NCBI GenBank assembly: GCA_016188915.1
Contig: JACPGU010000002.1
Span: forward strand, 1-64,000
Direction: 5' to 3'
DNA: 64,000 bases
From: Candidatus Microgenomates bacterium
Lineage (GTDB): Bacteria; Patescibacteria; JACPGU01
Shown: positions 43,988 to 53,445 of the stretch, piece by piece
Numbering within the stretch: the stretch's first letter is position 1
How the letters are laid out: every line of letters starts with the position of its first letter
Program-made: the position numbers and the translations under genes
The notes under the pieces: model-generated
Databases searched by the model: none
The model's input: the letters and a program-made list of their open reading frames with translations, nothing else
Told to the model about the DNA's origin: nothing

Positions 43988-44002
43988 TTTTTATGCTACA
44001 AT
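43974..44002 (+). promoter_or_regulatory. Promoter of infC-rpmI-rplT
   Basis: TTGATA (43974-43979) and TACAAT (43997-44002) are 17 bp apart. The -35 lies in the last codons of the preceding gene. Confidence 0.7.
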
Positions 44003-44040
44003 CTGATTTGTCCTAGAAAAATAATTATCAAAAATATTTA

Positions 44041-44568
44041 GTGAATACGCCAAAAAACAAACTGCACAGAAAAAATGAAGATATAAAAGTGCCTTTTGTT
44101 GTCTTAATCACAGACACCGGAGAAAAAAAAGACAAAATCCCTACAAGGGAGGCTCTGGAGATGGCTTATGATCGTGGCATGGATCTGGTCTTAGTAGCAG
44201 ATACTACCACTCCCCCTATCGCCAAAATCATGGATTGGGGCAAATACAAATACGAGCAAACAAAAAAAGAGCAGCAAAATCGCAAAGCTCAAAAAATAGC
44301 CGAAATAAAAGAAATCCGCCTCCGTCCCAAAACAGGAACACACGATCTAGAGGTAAAGATGGGAAAAATAAAAGAATTTTTAGCAAAGGGACACAAAGTA
44401 AAAATATCAATGGTTTTTCGTGGTCGTGAAGCGATGTATCTAGACAAAGGCAAAGAAAATCTGAAAAAGCTCATCGCCGATATCGCCAATATTGCTCAGC
44501 CAGAATCATATCCATCGTATCAATTCAAAAGACTATCGGTCACTCTCATACCAATCAAAAAAAATTAA
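44041..44568 (+). CDS. infC: Translation initiation factor IF-3
   Basis: This 175-residue protein has the usual N-terminal domain (VPFVVLITDTGEKKDKIPTREALEMAYDRGMDLVLVADTTTPPIAKIMDWGKYKYEQ) and C-terminal domain (EIRLRPKTGTHDLEVKMGKIKEFLAKGHKVKISMVFRGRE). It starts with GTG. IF-3 genes often use rare starts for autocontrol. It heads the conserved infC-rpmI-rplT operon. Confidence 0.97.
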   Translation: MNTPKNKLHRKNEDIKVPFVVLITDTGEKKDKIPTREALEMAYDRGMDLVLVADTTTPPIAKIMDWGKYKYEQTKKEQQNRKAQKIAEIKEIRLRPKTGTHDLEVKMGKIKEFLAKGHKVKISMVFRGREAMYLDKGKENLKKLIADIANIAQPESYPSYQFKRLSVTLIPIKKN

Positions 44569-44620
44569 GTTAAGCAGACATTCGCGAAAATTATAAAAAA
44601 ATCTGTGAGGATTAGCGACC

Positions 44621-44815
44621 ATGAAATTAAAGACCAAAAAATCATTAGCTAAAAGAATCAAAATAACCAAGACTGGTAAGCTGAAAAAAAGACGCACTCA
44701 TCAGTCACATTTGATGTGGAAAAAATCAAAGAAAAGAAAAAGAAAGATGGCCAAAACTCAAACTATATTCAAAGGTGAGTCTCAGACCATTCGCCGACTA
44801 CTACCTTATTCTTAA
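44621..44815 (+). CDS. rpmI: 50S ribosomal protein L35
   Basis: This 64-residue basic protein reads MKLKTKKSLAKRIKITKTGKLKKRRTHQSHL, the standard L35 pattern. It sits between infC and rplT. Confidence 0.97.
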   Translation: MKLKTKKSLAKRIKITKTGKLKKRRTHQSHLMWKKSKKRKRKMAKTQTIFKGESQTIRRLLPYS

Positions 44816-44850
44816 TTTTTTAATTTCTTAATTTATTAATTTATTAGACC

Positions 44851-45195
44851 ATGCCAAGAGTAAAAAGAGCTGTTATCGCTAAGAAAAAACATAAGAAACT
44901 GCGCGCCCGAGCTCGTGGGCGTCGGCTTTTAAATAGAACTACTATCAAAAGAGCTCGCCAGATGGATTTGAAATCTGGGGTCAAGGCTTACGCTGATAGA
45001 AAAGTTAAAAAGCGCACTATGCGCGCTCTTTGGAATATCAGAATCAATGCTGGCTTGAGACCCTTGGGGCTCACTTATTCTAGATTCATTAATCTTTTGA
45101 AAAAAGCCAATGTAGAAATCGACAGAAAAGTATTATCGCAACTCGCAAAAGACCATCCGGAAATTTTTGCGAAAGTGGTAGAAAAAGTGAGTTAA
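44851..45195 (+). CDS. rplT: 50S ribosomal protein L20
   Basis: This 114-residue protein begins MPRVKRAVIAKKKHKKLRARARG and includes LWNIRINAGLRPLGLTYSRFINLLKKANVEIDRKVLSQLA, all typical of L20. In other bacteria L20 represses its own operon by binding the leader. Confidence 0.98.
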   Translation: MPRVKRAVIAKKKHKKLRARARGRRLLNRTTIKRARQMDLKSGVKAYADRKVKKRTMRALWNIRINAGLRPLGLTYSRFINLLKKANVEIDRKVLSQLAKDHPEIFAKVVEKVS

Positions 45196-45212
45196 AAAAA
45201 ATTGAGTATTAA

Positions 45213-45240
45213 AAAATCCCGCCTTTTTGGCGGGATTTTT
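45213..45240 (+). terminator. Terminator after rplT
   Basis: AAAATCCCGCC-ttttt-GGCGGGATTTTT forms a strong stem with a T-run. It is palindromic enough to serve the convergent secA gene as well. Confidence 0.9.
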
Positions 45241-45258
45241 ACTTTCATAGATTTCGTT

Positions 45259-48000
45259 CTATCCTCCATGACATTTTTTGTATTTTTTGCCGCTCCCGCA
45301 TGGACAGGGATCGTTGCGACCGATATTTTTTTTGTCCATCTTTCCTACTGTATTGTCTTGATTATTTTCTTCTTTTTGATTATTTTGATTACTAGAATTT
45401 GTTTGTGTTTTGTGATTTGTGTTTTGTGATTTTTCTATTTGTATTTTAAAAAACATTTTAGCAAAGTTACTATCTACCAAAGACTGTAATTGCTGAAACA
45501 TATTATATGACCTGTGTTTGTATTCCACTAAAGGATTCTTTTGCCCATAGCCGACCAAGCCTATAGATGTGCGCAAATGGTTCATTTCTGTCAAATGTTG
45601 TACCCAGAACATATCAATTATTCTCAGAAAAAGATATCGCAAAACTCCTTTTGTCTCTTCTCCGAACTCTTCTATTTTTTGAGAAAATCTTTGGTCTGTT
45701 ATCGGTGCCAATTTTTGTTCCATCTCAAAGCCATCTCTTGAGGAATCTAGATCTTTCTGCTCAAGGCCTAATGGCAGTGGAGAAAAAATAGCGTTCAATG
45801 TTTCTACTATTTCTTTTGTGTTCCAAGATTCTCTATCCCCGATACTATTGCGATGAATGATATCAACCACTTCTTTTTGTATTACAAATTTAGCCTTTTC
45901 TTGTAATTCGACGGACTGTCCGCTCAAATCATCTTGTCCTTTCAAAATAGCGTCTCTCCTGGAATATATGGCGGCACGCTGACGATTCATTACATCGTCA
46001 TACTCCAAAACATGTTTTCTAATATCAAAATTATGCCCTTCTACTTTTTTCTGCGCTGTCTCAATGGCACTGGAAACTATTTTATTTTCTATTGGCTGGT
46101 CGTCTGGGATGCCTAGAGTGTCCATCATTTTTTTGATCCTTTCAGCGCCGAATATTCTCATCAAATCATCTTCCATAGAAATAAAAAATTGAGAAAAGCC
46201 AGGATCTCCCTGACGGCCAGAACGCCCTCGCAGTTGATTGTCAATCCTTCGAGATTCGTGTCTTTCCGTGCCAAAAACGCACAATCCTCCCAAGTCCCTT
46301 ACTTCATTAGCTTTTCCCTCGTCATAGGGATGCCCTCCTAAAATAATATCCACACCTCTTCCCGCCATATTGGTAGCGATAGTGACTGCTCCTTTTGCTC
46401 CCGCTTGAGCGATGATGGTAGCCTCTCTTTCGTGTTGCTTGGCATTCAAAACTTCGTGGGGAACGCCATTTATTTTTAAAAGATGCGAGAGTAATTCATT
46501 TTTTTCTATAGAAATAGTACCTACCAAAACAGGCTGACCAATCTCATTGCGCTTTTTTATTTCCTCTACCAAAGCCTTGAATTTACCAGTTTCATTTTTG
46601 AATATTTTGTCACCCGAATCTTTTCTGACAGTTTTTTTATTGGTGGGAATTTCAACAACATCCAATTTATATATGCTAAAAAATTCTTCGCTTTCTGTCA
46701 TCGCCGTCCCAGTCATACCGGCTAGTTTATCGTATAATCTGAAATAATTTTGAAAAGTGATAGTAGCTAATGTCACACTTTCTTTTTTTATTTCAACGTT
46801 TTCTTTAGCTTCAATCGCTTGATGCAACCCTTCAGAATATCTACGCCCAAACATCAATCTGCCCGTAAATTCATCTACGATAATGATTTCGCCATCCTTG
46901 ATGACATAGTCGCGATCTTTTTTGAAAAGAACATGCGCTTTTAGCGCTTGCTCCAAATGATGGGCCAATTCCACACCTTTATCGTAAAGATTGTCCATCC
47001 CCAAAAGATTTTCCATTTTCTTTATTCCCTCATCAGTCAAAGAAACTGCCCGTAATTTTTCATCAACATTATAGTCAGTATTTTCTAAAAGAGTAGGGAT
47101 AAGCCCCGCGAATTTGCGATATAAATCTCCAGATTCTTCGGCGGGAGCGGAGATAATCAGAGGCGTTCTTGCTTCATCAACCAAAATAGAATCCACTTCG
47201 TCAATGACAGCGTAATAAAGATCGCGCTGAACTTTGGCCGCGATATCAGGAGCCATATTATCTCTCAAATAGTCAAAGCCAAATTCATTATTAGTGCCAT
47301 AAGTAATGTCTGCCAAATAGGCTTGCCTGCGACTCGTCTCTTGCAAATTTTGCGATTCTACTTCTATTTGCTGATCGGAAGTTTCTTCTATTTTTTTTCT
47401 TTCTTGATCAAAATTTATCAAAAAAGAATGATCATGCACTATCACCCCCACGCTCAAGCCTAAAAAATCAAAAATCCTACCCATCCATTCGGCATCTCTT
47501 TTTGCCAAATAATCATTTACTGTCACGACATGCACTCCTCTACCTAATAAAGCGTTCAAATAAATAGGCAAAGTTGAAACAAGAGTTTTTCCTTCGCCTG
47601 TTTTCATCTCGGCGATTTTCCCCTGATGTAGGATTATTCCCCCAATCATCTGAACATCAAAATGCCGCATCAAAAGAACTCTCCTGGAGGCTTCCCTAAC
47701 AAGAGCGTAGGCTTCCGGTAGTATTTCTTGTAAGATTTTTTGCTGTTTTTTATATAAATTAGTTTTTTGAGAATCTTTGCTAGAATCGCCAAATTGTTCT
47801 TCCAGCTCATCTTTCCTCTTTTCATCAATCGTCAGATATCGCGATATTCTATCTTTGAATTCTTGCGTTTTCGCGCGCAAAGATTCGTCCGACAAATCTT
47901 GGAGCAATTTTTCATAAGCTCCTATTTTCACCAAAAAAGGATTAATTTTTTTGATCTGTTTTTTACTAGGGTCTCCTAATATTTTTATCCAAATCGACAT
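45259..48000 (-). CDS. secA: Protein translocase ATPase SecA
   Basis: This 913-residue motor drives export through SecYEG. Features include MKTGEGKT (Walker A), VDEVDSILVDEARTPLIIS (Walker B), TNMAGRGVDIILGG, and the C-terminal zinc motif NDPCPCGSGKKYKKCHGG. A glutamine/asparagine-rich linker (KSQNTNHKTQTNSSNQNNQ) precedes the zinc tail. Length is normal. Confidence 0.97.
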   Translation of the reverse strand: MSIWIKILGDPSKKQIKKINPFLVKIGAYEKLLQDLSDESLRAKTQEFKDRISRYLTIDEKRKDELEEQFGDSSKDSQKTNLYKKQQKILQEILPEAYALVREASRRVLLMRHFDVQMIGGIILHQGKIAEMKTGEGKTLVSTLPIYLNALLGRGVHVVTVNDYLAKRDAEWMGRIFDFLGLSVGVIVHDHSFLINFDQERKKIEETSDQQIEVESQNLQETSRRQAYLADITYGTNNEFGFDYLRDNMAPDIAAKVQRDLYYAVIDEVDSILVDEARTPLIISAPAEESGDLYRKFAGLIPTLLENTDYNVDEKLRAVSLTDEGIKKMENLLGMDNLYDKGVELAHHLEQALKAHVLFKKDRDYVIKDGEIIIVDEFTGRLMFGRRYSEGLHQAIEAKENVEIKKESVTLATITFQNYFRLYDKLAGMTGTAMTESEEFFSIYKLDVVEIPTNKKTVRKDSGDKIFKNETGKFKALVEEIKKRNEIGQPVLVGTISIEKNELLSHLLKINGVPHEVLNAKQHEREATIIAQAGAKGAVTIATNMAGRGVDIILGGHPYDEGKANEVRDLGGLCVFGTERHESRRIDNQLRGRSGRQGDPGFSQFFISMEDDLMRIFGAERIKKMMDTLGIPDDQPIENKIVSSAIETAQKKVEGHNFDIRKHVLEYDDVMNRQRAAIYSRRDAILKGQDDLSGQSVELQEKAKFVIQKEVVDIIHRNSIGDRESWNTKEIVETLNAIFSPLPLGLEQKDLDSSRDGFEMEQKLAPITDQRFSQKIEEFGEETKGVLRYLFLRIIDMFWVQHLTEMNHLRTSIGLVGYGQKNPLVEYKHRSYNMFQQLQSLVDSNFAKMFFKIQIEKSQNTNHKTQTNSSNQNNQKEENNQDNTVGKMDKKNIGRNDPCPCGSGKKYKKCHGG

Positions 48001-48055
48001 AAAAACTAAATTATTGATACCATATCTATATTATCAAAAAATAGTCCCTCTAACA

Positions 48056-48082
48056 AGAAAAAGGGGCTTTTGCCCCTTTTGT
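48056..48082. terminator. Terminator between hpf and secA
   Basis: The stem AAAAAGGGGC-ttttg-CCCCTTTT is flanked by A/T runs on both strands. It follows the hpf stop on the minus strand. Confidence 0.6.
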
Positions 48083-48095
48083 TGTCCTGACGGTC

Positions 48096-48641
48096 TTAGC
48101 TTTCTATCAGCCCATATCCGCCATCTTTTCTTTTATAGACCAAAGCCTGTTTATTGCTAAGAGCATTGATAAAAATATAAAAATCGTGTCCCAAAAGTTC
48201 CATATTGGCTACCGCTTCTTCTTCCGTAATGGGAGTACCGAGATCTATTTTTTTTCTTTTTACTATGCTTTCTGCTTGGCTGTAGGTGATGCCTGGGTCT
48301 AGGGCTTCTGATTTTAAATCTTTTTTGCGATTTCTTATGAATTTTCTTTTTGCATCGCGAATCTTTCTTTCTATTTTTTCCTGCACGATATCTATCGCCT
48401 CGTACATTTCGCCTGCTGTTTCTTCACAGCGTATTTTTGCACCGGCCAAAATTAACATTACTTCTACTTTTGCCTTGGGGGCACCTTTGCTACTGCCCTT
48501 ACCGGAATAAGACAGCCCAACATCGCAAGATATAACATCCGATGTAGCTAAATAGTTATCCAATTTGTTCATTTTTTGTTGGACATAGGACTTGATGGCT
48601 TCCGTCAACTCAAAATTTTTACCAGAAATTGAAATTTGCAT
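48096..48641 (-). CDS. hpf: Ribosome hibernation promoting factor, long form
   Basis: This 181-residue protein has an N-terminal S30AE domain (MQISISGKNFELTEAIKSYVQQKMNKLDNYLA) and the C-terminal domain KRKKIDLGTPITEEEAVANMELLGHDFYIFINALSNKQALVYKRKDGGYGLI that dimerises ribosomes. The long form is enough to make 100S particles without RMF. Confidence 0.95.
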   Translation of the reverse strand: MQISISGKNFELTEAIKSYVQQKMNKLDNYLATSDVISCDVGLSYSGKGSSKGAPKAKVEVMLILAGAKIRCEETAGEMYEAIDIVQEKIERKIRDAKRKFIRNRKKDLKSEALDPGITYSQAESIVKRKKIDLGTPITEEEAVANMELLGHDFYIFINALSNKQALVYKRKDGGYGLIES

Positions 48642-48651
48642 GTTGTAAAAT

Positions 48652-48765
48652 TTTTAATTTTATAATTTTTAATTTTTAAATAATTTTCTAATTTCTAATG
48701 TTTAAAAATTTAGTAAATTATAATTTGTTTATAAAATTACAAAATTAAAAATTCAAAAATTATTG
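48652..48765. repeat. AT-rich dispersed repeat with inverted arms
   Basis: Left arm AAATTTTTAATTTTATAATT and right arm ATAAAATTACAAAATTAAA are approximate inverted repeats around TTCTAATGTTTAAAAATT, a centre also found in the 16S insertion. Confidence 0.55.
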
Positions 48766-50004
48766 TGCTTTAATAACTTCCTTCCCCACCCATTTCTGCA
48801 AAACTTCGGGGACTTTGATACTACCATCCGCTTGCTGATTATTCTCCAATATCGCTATAGGAAAACGACTAGTCACTATCGCCGTGCCGTTCAAGGTGTG
48901 AACAAATTCTGTTTTGCCCCCATCCGTCCGATAGCGGATATTCAGTCTCCTGGATTGATAATCGGTGCAATTACTGGTGCTAGTTATTTCTCCATAATCT
49001 TTATTCATAGTCATCCATGCCTCAATATCAAATTTGCGATAAGCAGGAGAGCCTAAATCTCCGGAGGCGATATCAATAACGCGATAAGGCAATTTCAGCC
49101 CTTCGCAGATTTCTTTTTCTATATTTAATATTTCTTGATGATATTTCTCGCTATCTTCTGGCTTACAAAAAACAAACATTTCTAATTTCGTGAATTGATG
49201 GACGCGATAGAGACCTTTGCTGGTACGGCCATAAGCGCCAGCTTCTGTCCTGAAACAATGAGATAAAGCGACATATTTTTTTGCGCTCTTTGAAAGATCC
49301 AATATTTCATCGGCATGATATCCACCAATAGTTATTTCAGCGGTACCGATCAAACTCAAATCAGTATTCTCCAAAGAATATACTTGAGTTTCTTCTCCAC
49401 GAGGGTTGAAGCCAATACCCGACAAAATATTATTTTTAGCAATATCTGGAGTCTCCATCAAAATATAATTATGATTGGTGGCGATATCTATGCCGTAATT
49501 AATCAGCGCCTGGTTTAGCCTCACCAAATCATTTTTTACGAAATAAAATTTTGCCGCTGATGTTTTCGCTCCCCTCTCAAAATCAAGTAAGTCTAGATTT
49601 TTAGCCAATATCTCATGGTCTTTCGGCTCAAAAGAAAATTCCGTGATGTGTCCTTTTTTTTCTAAAATTTTAAAATCTTCTTCTCCGCCTATTGGTGCAT
49701 CAGGATGAGTAAGATTAGGAACGCTCAATAAAAGTTTTTTATAATTTTCTTCTATGCTCTCCAATTCTTTTTCTAGATCTTTTATCTGCTCGCCTACTTT
49801 GCGCATTAGTTCTATCTCTTCTTGATTGGGTTTTTCTTTAGATTTCTTGTTGCGCTGTGCGCGTAGCTCGTCTATCTGCGTGGTCAACTCTCGACGCCTT
49901 TCATCGAGATGAAGAATCTTTTCGATATCAACATTTACCCTGCGATTTTTGCAGTTTTCTTTGACTCGCTCTTTATTTTCACGAATGTATTTGATATCCA
50001 GCAT
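48760..50004 (-). CDS. serS: Seryl-tRNA synthetase
   Basis: It encodes about 414 residues from MLDIKYIRENKERV at 50004, preceded by an AGGTGTG ribosome site; a longer frame to 50046 lacks support. The N-terminal coiled-coil arm (about 25-100) binds tRNA-Ser. Class II motifs are FRTEAGAYGRTSKGLYRVHQFTKLE (motif 2) and LNGTAIVTSRFPIAILENNQ (motif 3). Confidence 0.96.
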   Translation of the reverse strand: MLDIKYIRENKERVKENCKNRRVNVDIEKILHLDERRRELTTQIDELRAQRNKKSKEKPNQEEIELMRKVGEQIKDLEKELESIEENYKKLLLSVPNLTHPDAPIGGEEDFKILEKKGHITEFSFEPKDHEILAKNLDLLDFERGAKTSAAKFYFVKNDLVRLNQALINYGIDIATNHNYILMETPDIAKNNILSGIGFNPRGEETQVYSLENTDLSLIGTAEITIGGYHADEILDLSKSAKKYVALSHCFRTEAGAYGRTSKGLYRVHQFTKLEMFVFCKPEDSEKYHQEILNIEKEICEGLKLPYRVIDIASGDLGSPAYRKFDIEAWMTMNKDYGEITSTSNCTDYQSRRLNIRYRTDGGKTEFVHTLNGTAIVTSRFPIAILENNQQADGSIKVPEVLQKWVGKEVIKAQ

Positions 50005-50083
50005 AATCACACCTACTAGTAGAGACGACTTATGCCTGCTCGCCAAAGTGGAGGGAATTGTCTCTGCCTAATTTCTTATTTTC

Positions 50084-51445
50084 TTAATTTTTTATTTTCT
50101 TATCTTTCTCCCTCATATACGGGAAAAACATTATTTCTCGCAAAGTTTCACTATCGGTGAGAAGTTTGACGAGACGATCCACGCCCATGCCCCAACCGGC
50201 GGTTGGTGGCATACCGTACTCCAGCGCTTCAATATAATTATTATCTACTTGGTGCGCCTCTTTATCTCCTTTTTTCCTATTTTTGTCTTGCTCTTCAAAT
50301 CTAGCCAATTGGTCTGCCGGATCATTAAGCTCGCTATAAGCTTTTACCAATTCCTGGCCCGCGACAATCAGCTGAAAGCTTTGCACTGTCTTGCCGTCTT
50401 TGTTTTTCTTGGCCAGTGGCAAAAGTTCCGTAGGATGATCGATCACAAAAGTCGGCTGTATTAATTTTTTTATTCCGTTTTTGAATGCTTCGTCAGATTT
50501 TTTGCCACCCGTCACTTGCGCAAAAGTTTTCCGAGCAAAAGGTTTTTTGAATATAATTTTTTTCCCGCCTGCCGTAATGTAATTTTTGCCAAAAACATCT
50601 TTGGCCAATCTTATGAGCATTTCTTCTGTCAATTTCATTAAGTTTTCATAGTCAGCGTAAGCCCAGTAAAATTCTAGAATGGTAAATTCCGGATTGTGAT
50701 TGGCGTCCACTCCTTCGTTGCGAAAGGCCTTCCCGATTTCATACACTTTTTCAAAACCACCGATAATCAATCGCTTCAAATAAAGTTCCGGCGCGATGCG
50801 CAAATAAACATCAGCGTCGTAAGCATTGTAGCGAGTCTTGAAGGGCTCCGCGATAGCTCCTCCGGCCATCGGCTGGATGATGGGCGTATCTACCTCTAGA
50901 AATCCTTTATCTTCAAGAAAGCCAGTCAAAGATTTGATGATTTTGTTTCTGGTAATGAATTTTTCCTTGGCTTCTTTGTTGAAAATAAGGTCTAGATGGC
51001 GACGGCGATAACGTTCTTCGGTATCGGTAATGCCGTGCCATTTGTCGGGCAAGGGGAGGAGAGATTTGGTTAATATCTCAAACTTTTTCACCAAAATAGT
51101 CTTCTCTCCTGCCTTGGTCTTGAAGGTCTCGCCTTCTACGCCAATGAAGTCCCCGAGATCGAAATTTTTGATGAAAAATTTGTATTGTTCTTTGCCAATT
51201 TCCTTTTCGTTGAAAGCGATTTGGATTCTGCCCGCCCCGTCTTGAATGTGAGCGAAACAAATCCGCCCGAGATCGCGAATGAGCATCAGTCTCCCCGCCA
51301 CTCGCACCTTCTTGGCGCCCATTTTCAATTTCAAAGCCTCCGCGCTGGTGTGCGTTCGGTCAAATTTCGCCGGATAGGAGTTCACCCCCATTTTCTTCAA
51401 ATTTTCCAGCTTTTCTAGGCGAATTTTTTTGAAATCTTGCTCCAT
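50084..51445 (-). CDS. lysS: Lysyl-tRNA synthetase (class II)
   Basis: It encodes 453 residues from MEQDFKKIRLEKLENL at 51445; a longer frame to 51535 runs into a palindromic repeat and is unlikely. It has an OB-fold anticodon domain (VAGRLMLIRDLGRICFAHIQDGAGRIQI) and class II motifs FRNEGVDANHNPEFTILEFYWAYAD and GWGMGVDRLVKLLTDSETLREIMFFP. Confidence 0.96.
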   Translation of the reverse strand: MEQDFKKIRLEKLENLKKMGVNSYPAKFDRTHTSAEALKLKMGAKKVRVAGRLMLIRDLGRICFAHIQDGAGRIQIAFNEKEIGKEQYKFFIKNFDLGDFIGVEGETFKTKAGEKTILVKKFEILTKSLLPLPDKWHGITDTEERYRRRHLDLIFNKEAKEKFITRNKIIKSLTGFLEDKGFLEVDTPIIQPMAGGAIAEPFKTRYNAYDADVYLRIAPELYLKRLIIGGFEKVYEIGKAFRNEGVDANHNPEFTILEFYWAYADYENLMKLTEEMLIRLAKDVFGKNYITAGGKKIIFKKPFARKTFAQVTGGKKSDEAFKNGIKKLIQPTFVIDHPTELLPLAKKNKDGKTVQSFQLIVAGQELVKAYSELNDPADQLARFEEQDKNRKKGDKEAHQVDNNYIEALEYGMPPTAGWGMGVDRLVKLLTDSETLREIMFFPYMREKDKKIKN

Positions 51446-51496
51446 ATCAGTAAGTATAGCATAGAAAAAAAATGAGCGGAAGATAGGCCTTTCTTC

Positions 51497-51525
51497 GTAG
51501 AGACGTTGCAATGCAACGTCTCTAC
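51497..51525. repeat. 29-bp palindrome of the GTAGAGACG family, intergenic
   Basis: GTAGAGACGTTGCA and its complement surround one central A. It is the intergenic relative of the copies inside rsmD and recG. Confidence 0.85.
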
Positions 51526-51559
51526 AGATTTCCATTAATTTCGCGCGAAGCGCTAATTT

Positions 51560-52423
51560 CTACAAATTTCGTAGTAATTTGATAGCATTCTCGGTCGTCA
51601 CCCTCTCTACCTCTTCTATCGTAACATCTTTCAGTTCGGCAATCTTGGTAGTGATTAAGGGCAGATATCCGGGCTGGTTTCGCTCCCCTCGATGGGGTAC
51701 GGGGGCGAGAAAGGGGCAGTCGGTTTCTAGCAAGATCCGCTCCAGTGGAATTTCTCGCACCACCTGCATTATCCCCTCGTCATAAGTAACCAATCCCCCA
51801 ATACCGAAATAAAATCCGAGGTCAACGATTTTCTGAATCCTCTTCTTCCCGCCGGTATAGCAATGGAAAACACCTCTTAATTTCAGATTGCAGATTTCAG
51901 ATTGCAGATTGTCGGAAGAAAAAATCTCCAATACTTCGTCGTAGGTCTTGTTGACATGAAGCAACAAAGGAAGCTTGTATTTGATTGCCAAATCTATTTG
52001 GGAAAGAAAAATTTTCCTTTGTTCGTCATGACTAAGCGGATTGGTATCATTATTCATTCGGTTCCCATTCGTCATATTCGTGTGTAGATTCGTGTCATTC
52101 GTGTCGCCAGAAAAATCTAACCCGCACTCTCCCACCGCCACTATGTTCTCGCGGTTTTTGCCAATTAGCTCATCCAAACCACTTAATTGCTCATCAATAC
52201 TCAAACTTGAATCTGCCCCCTCGTTATGCGGATGGATGCCGACGGCAGGATATATCACGCCCGGAAATTTCCGTGCCATTTCGAGATTTAACCGGCTATC
52301 CGTTAGTGATGTCCCCGCGCAAATGATTTTTTTTACATTTTTCTCTATCGCAAAACTAACGATTGATTCATAGTCGTCTTGGTAAAAAGTTTCATTGATA
52401 TGCGCATGGGTATCTACAAGCAC
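51560..52423 (-). CDS. tatD: TatD-family metal-dependent deoxyribonuclease
   Basis: The gene encodes about 287 residues from a GTG at 52423, which places the metal-binding VDTHAHI at the start and removes overlap with the upstream gene; an ATG at 52459 is possible. Other motifs are GECGLDF, LPLLLHVNKTYDEVLEI, GVFHCYTGG and LLETDCPFLAP. Two repeat-coded stretches are visible: DTNDTNLHTNMTNGNRMN after GLDFSG, and LQSEICNLKL. Confidence 0.9.
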   Translation of the reverse strand: MLVDTHAHINETFYQDDYESIVSFAIEKNVKKIICAGTSLTDSRLNLEMARKFPGVIYPAVGIHPHNEGADSSLSIDEQLSGLDELIGKNRENIVAVGECGLDFSGDTNDTNLHTNMTNGNRMNNDTNPLSHDEQRKIFLSQIDLAIKYKLPLLLHVNKTYDEVLEIFSSDNLQSEICNLKLRGVFHCYTGGKKRIQKIVDLGFYFGIGGLVTYDEGIMQVVREIPLERILLETDCPFLAPVPHRGERNQPGYLPLITTKIAELKDVTIEEVERVTTENAIKLLRNL

Positions 52424-52430
52424 TATTCTT

Positions 52431-53294
52431 CTATTTAACAAATAAAGAGATAACAACACAAACCAAGACCACTGCCAGGCCTATAATATTTCTGATGCGA
52501 ATCTTTTTCTCTTTTAAGAAAAAATGCGAATACATAATAGCAAGAAATGGTGTCGGCATCAGTATCAGCGAAGTATAGACCACGCCAAAGATTTGGTAGC
52601 TGTAATAAAAAGCCATCATGCCCGCTACCCAGAGGAAGCTGACAATCATGAGCTTCCAAAGATCCCGACCTGCCCCTTTTTTCACTATCGGCCGGAAAAA
52701 AATGAAAAGAACGGCAAATATTAAGGCTGTCCTCACGCCATAGAGAGCCAGTGGAGAATAAGCGGTCAAGAGCTCTTTGGCTAGATTGTTTTCCAAAGCT
52801 TCGAGCAGTACCGCCGCTACTATCGGCACCAGTCCACGATCCAGGACAAAATGCTTTTTCTCTATATGCGTCAGAACCAAAGCCAAAGCGGCGACAATAG
52901 CCAAGATAAAAATAAAGAGATTTCTTTCATCGGGATAGACAATGCCGGCAAAAAGAATGGTCAAGAGTGGCACAAAGGCCATAAATGGTTCTATCTCTGA
53001 AATCCCTTCGCGAATCAATCCGTAATAAAACAAAGCGTTACGAATACTGGCGATGATAGCGACCGCCAAGATAATAATCAGCATCACACTGCTATACGCC
53101 ACTTGATTGATAGACCACAGATTTGGCCAAAGAAAACCGAAAAGAACCGTTACCAAAAAAACAAACAAAAAACCATAGGCGAGATACGCCCGGTAAGATG
53201 CTTTGTTGCGAGAAAAAATCTTTTTGTCAAAATTGATTCCCAGAACACTCAAGATCATCGCAGCGATAGGATAAAGAATTGGCATGAATAGCAA
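52431..53294 (-). CDS. EamA/DMT-family transporter
   Basis: This 287-residue protein has about ten membrane helices in two similar halves, as in EamA permeases. The second half ends VYTSLILMPTPFLAIMYSHFFLKEKKIRIRNIIGLAVVLVCVVI, the typical last helices. The substrate is unknown. Confidence 0.85.
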   Translation of the reverse strand: MLFMPILYPIAAMILSVLGINFDKKIFSRNKASYRAYLAYGFLFVFLVTVLFGFLWPNLWSINQVAYSSVMLIIILAVAIIASIRNALFYYGLIREGISEIEPFMAFVPLLTILFAGIVYPDERNLFIFILAIVAALALVLTHIEKKHFVLDRGLVPIVAAVLLEALENNLAKELLTAYSPLALYGVRTALIFAVLFIFFRPIVKKGAGRDLWKLMIVSFLWVAGMMAFYYSYQIFGVVYTSLILMPTPFLAIMYSHFFLKEKKIRIRNIIGLAVVLVCVVISLFVK

Positions 53295-53355
53295 TGTTAG
53301 ATTGTCGTATTGTTATATTGTTAAAAAGATAGAAACCTCAAACCGTCTCCGACAA

Positions 53356-53392
53356 GAGGTCGTTCCTCCGGCTCTGCTGGAGGTGCGACCTC
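53356..53392. repeat. Palindromic repeat (GAGGTCG family), intergenic
   Basis: GAGGTCGTTCCTCC and GGAGGTGCGACCTC form an imperfect palindrome related to the repeats at 12132, 20555 and 60460. Confidence 0.7.
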
Positions 53393-53445
53393 AAATTTCG
53401 CGCCATCTTGTAGAAGCCACAGAACTATCGACCGGCCAGCATTTC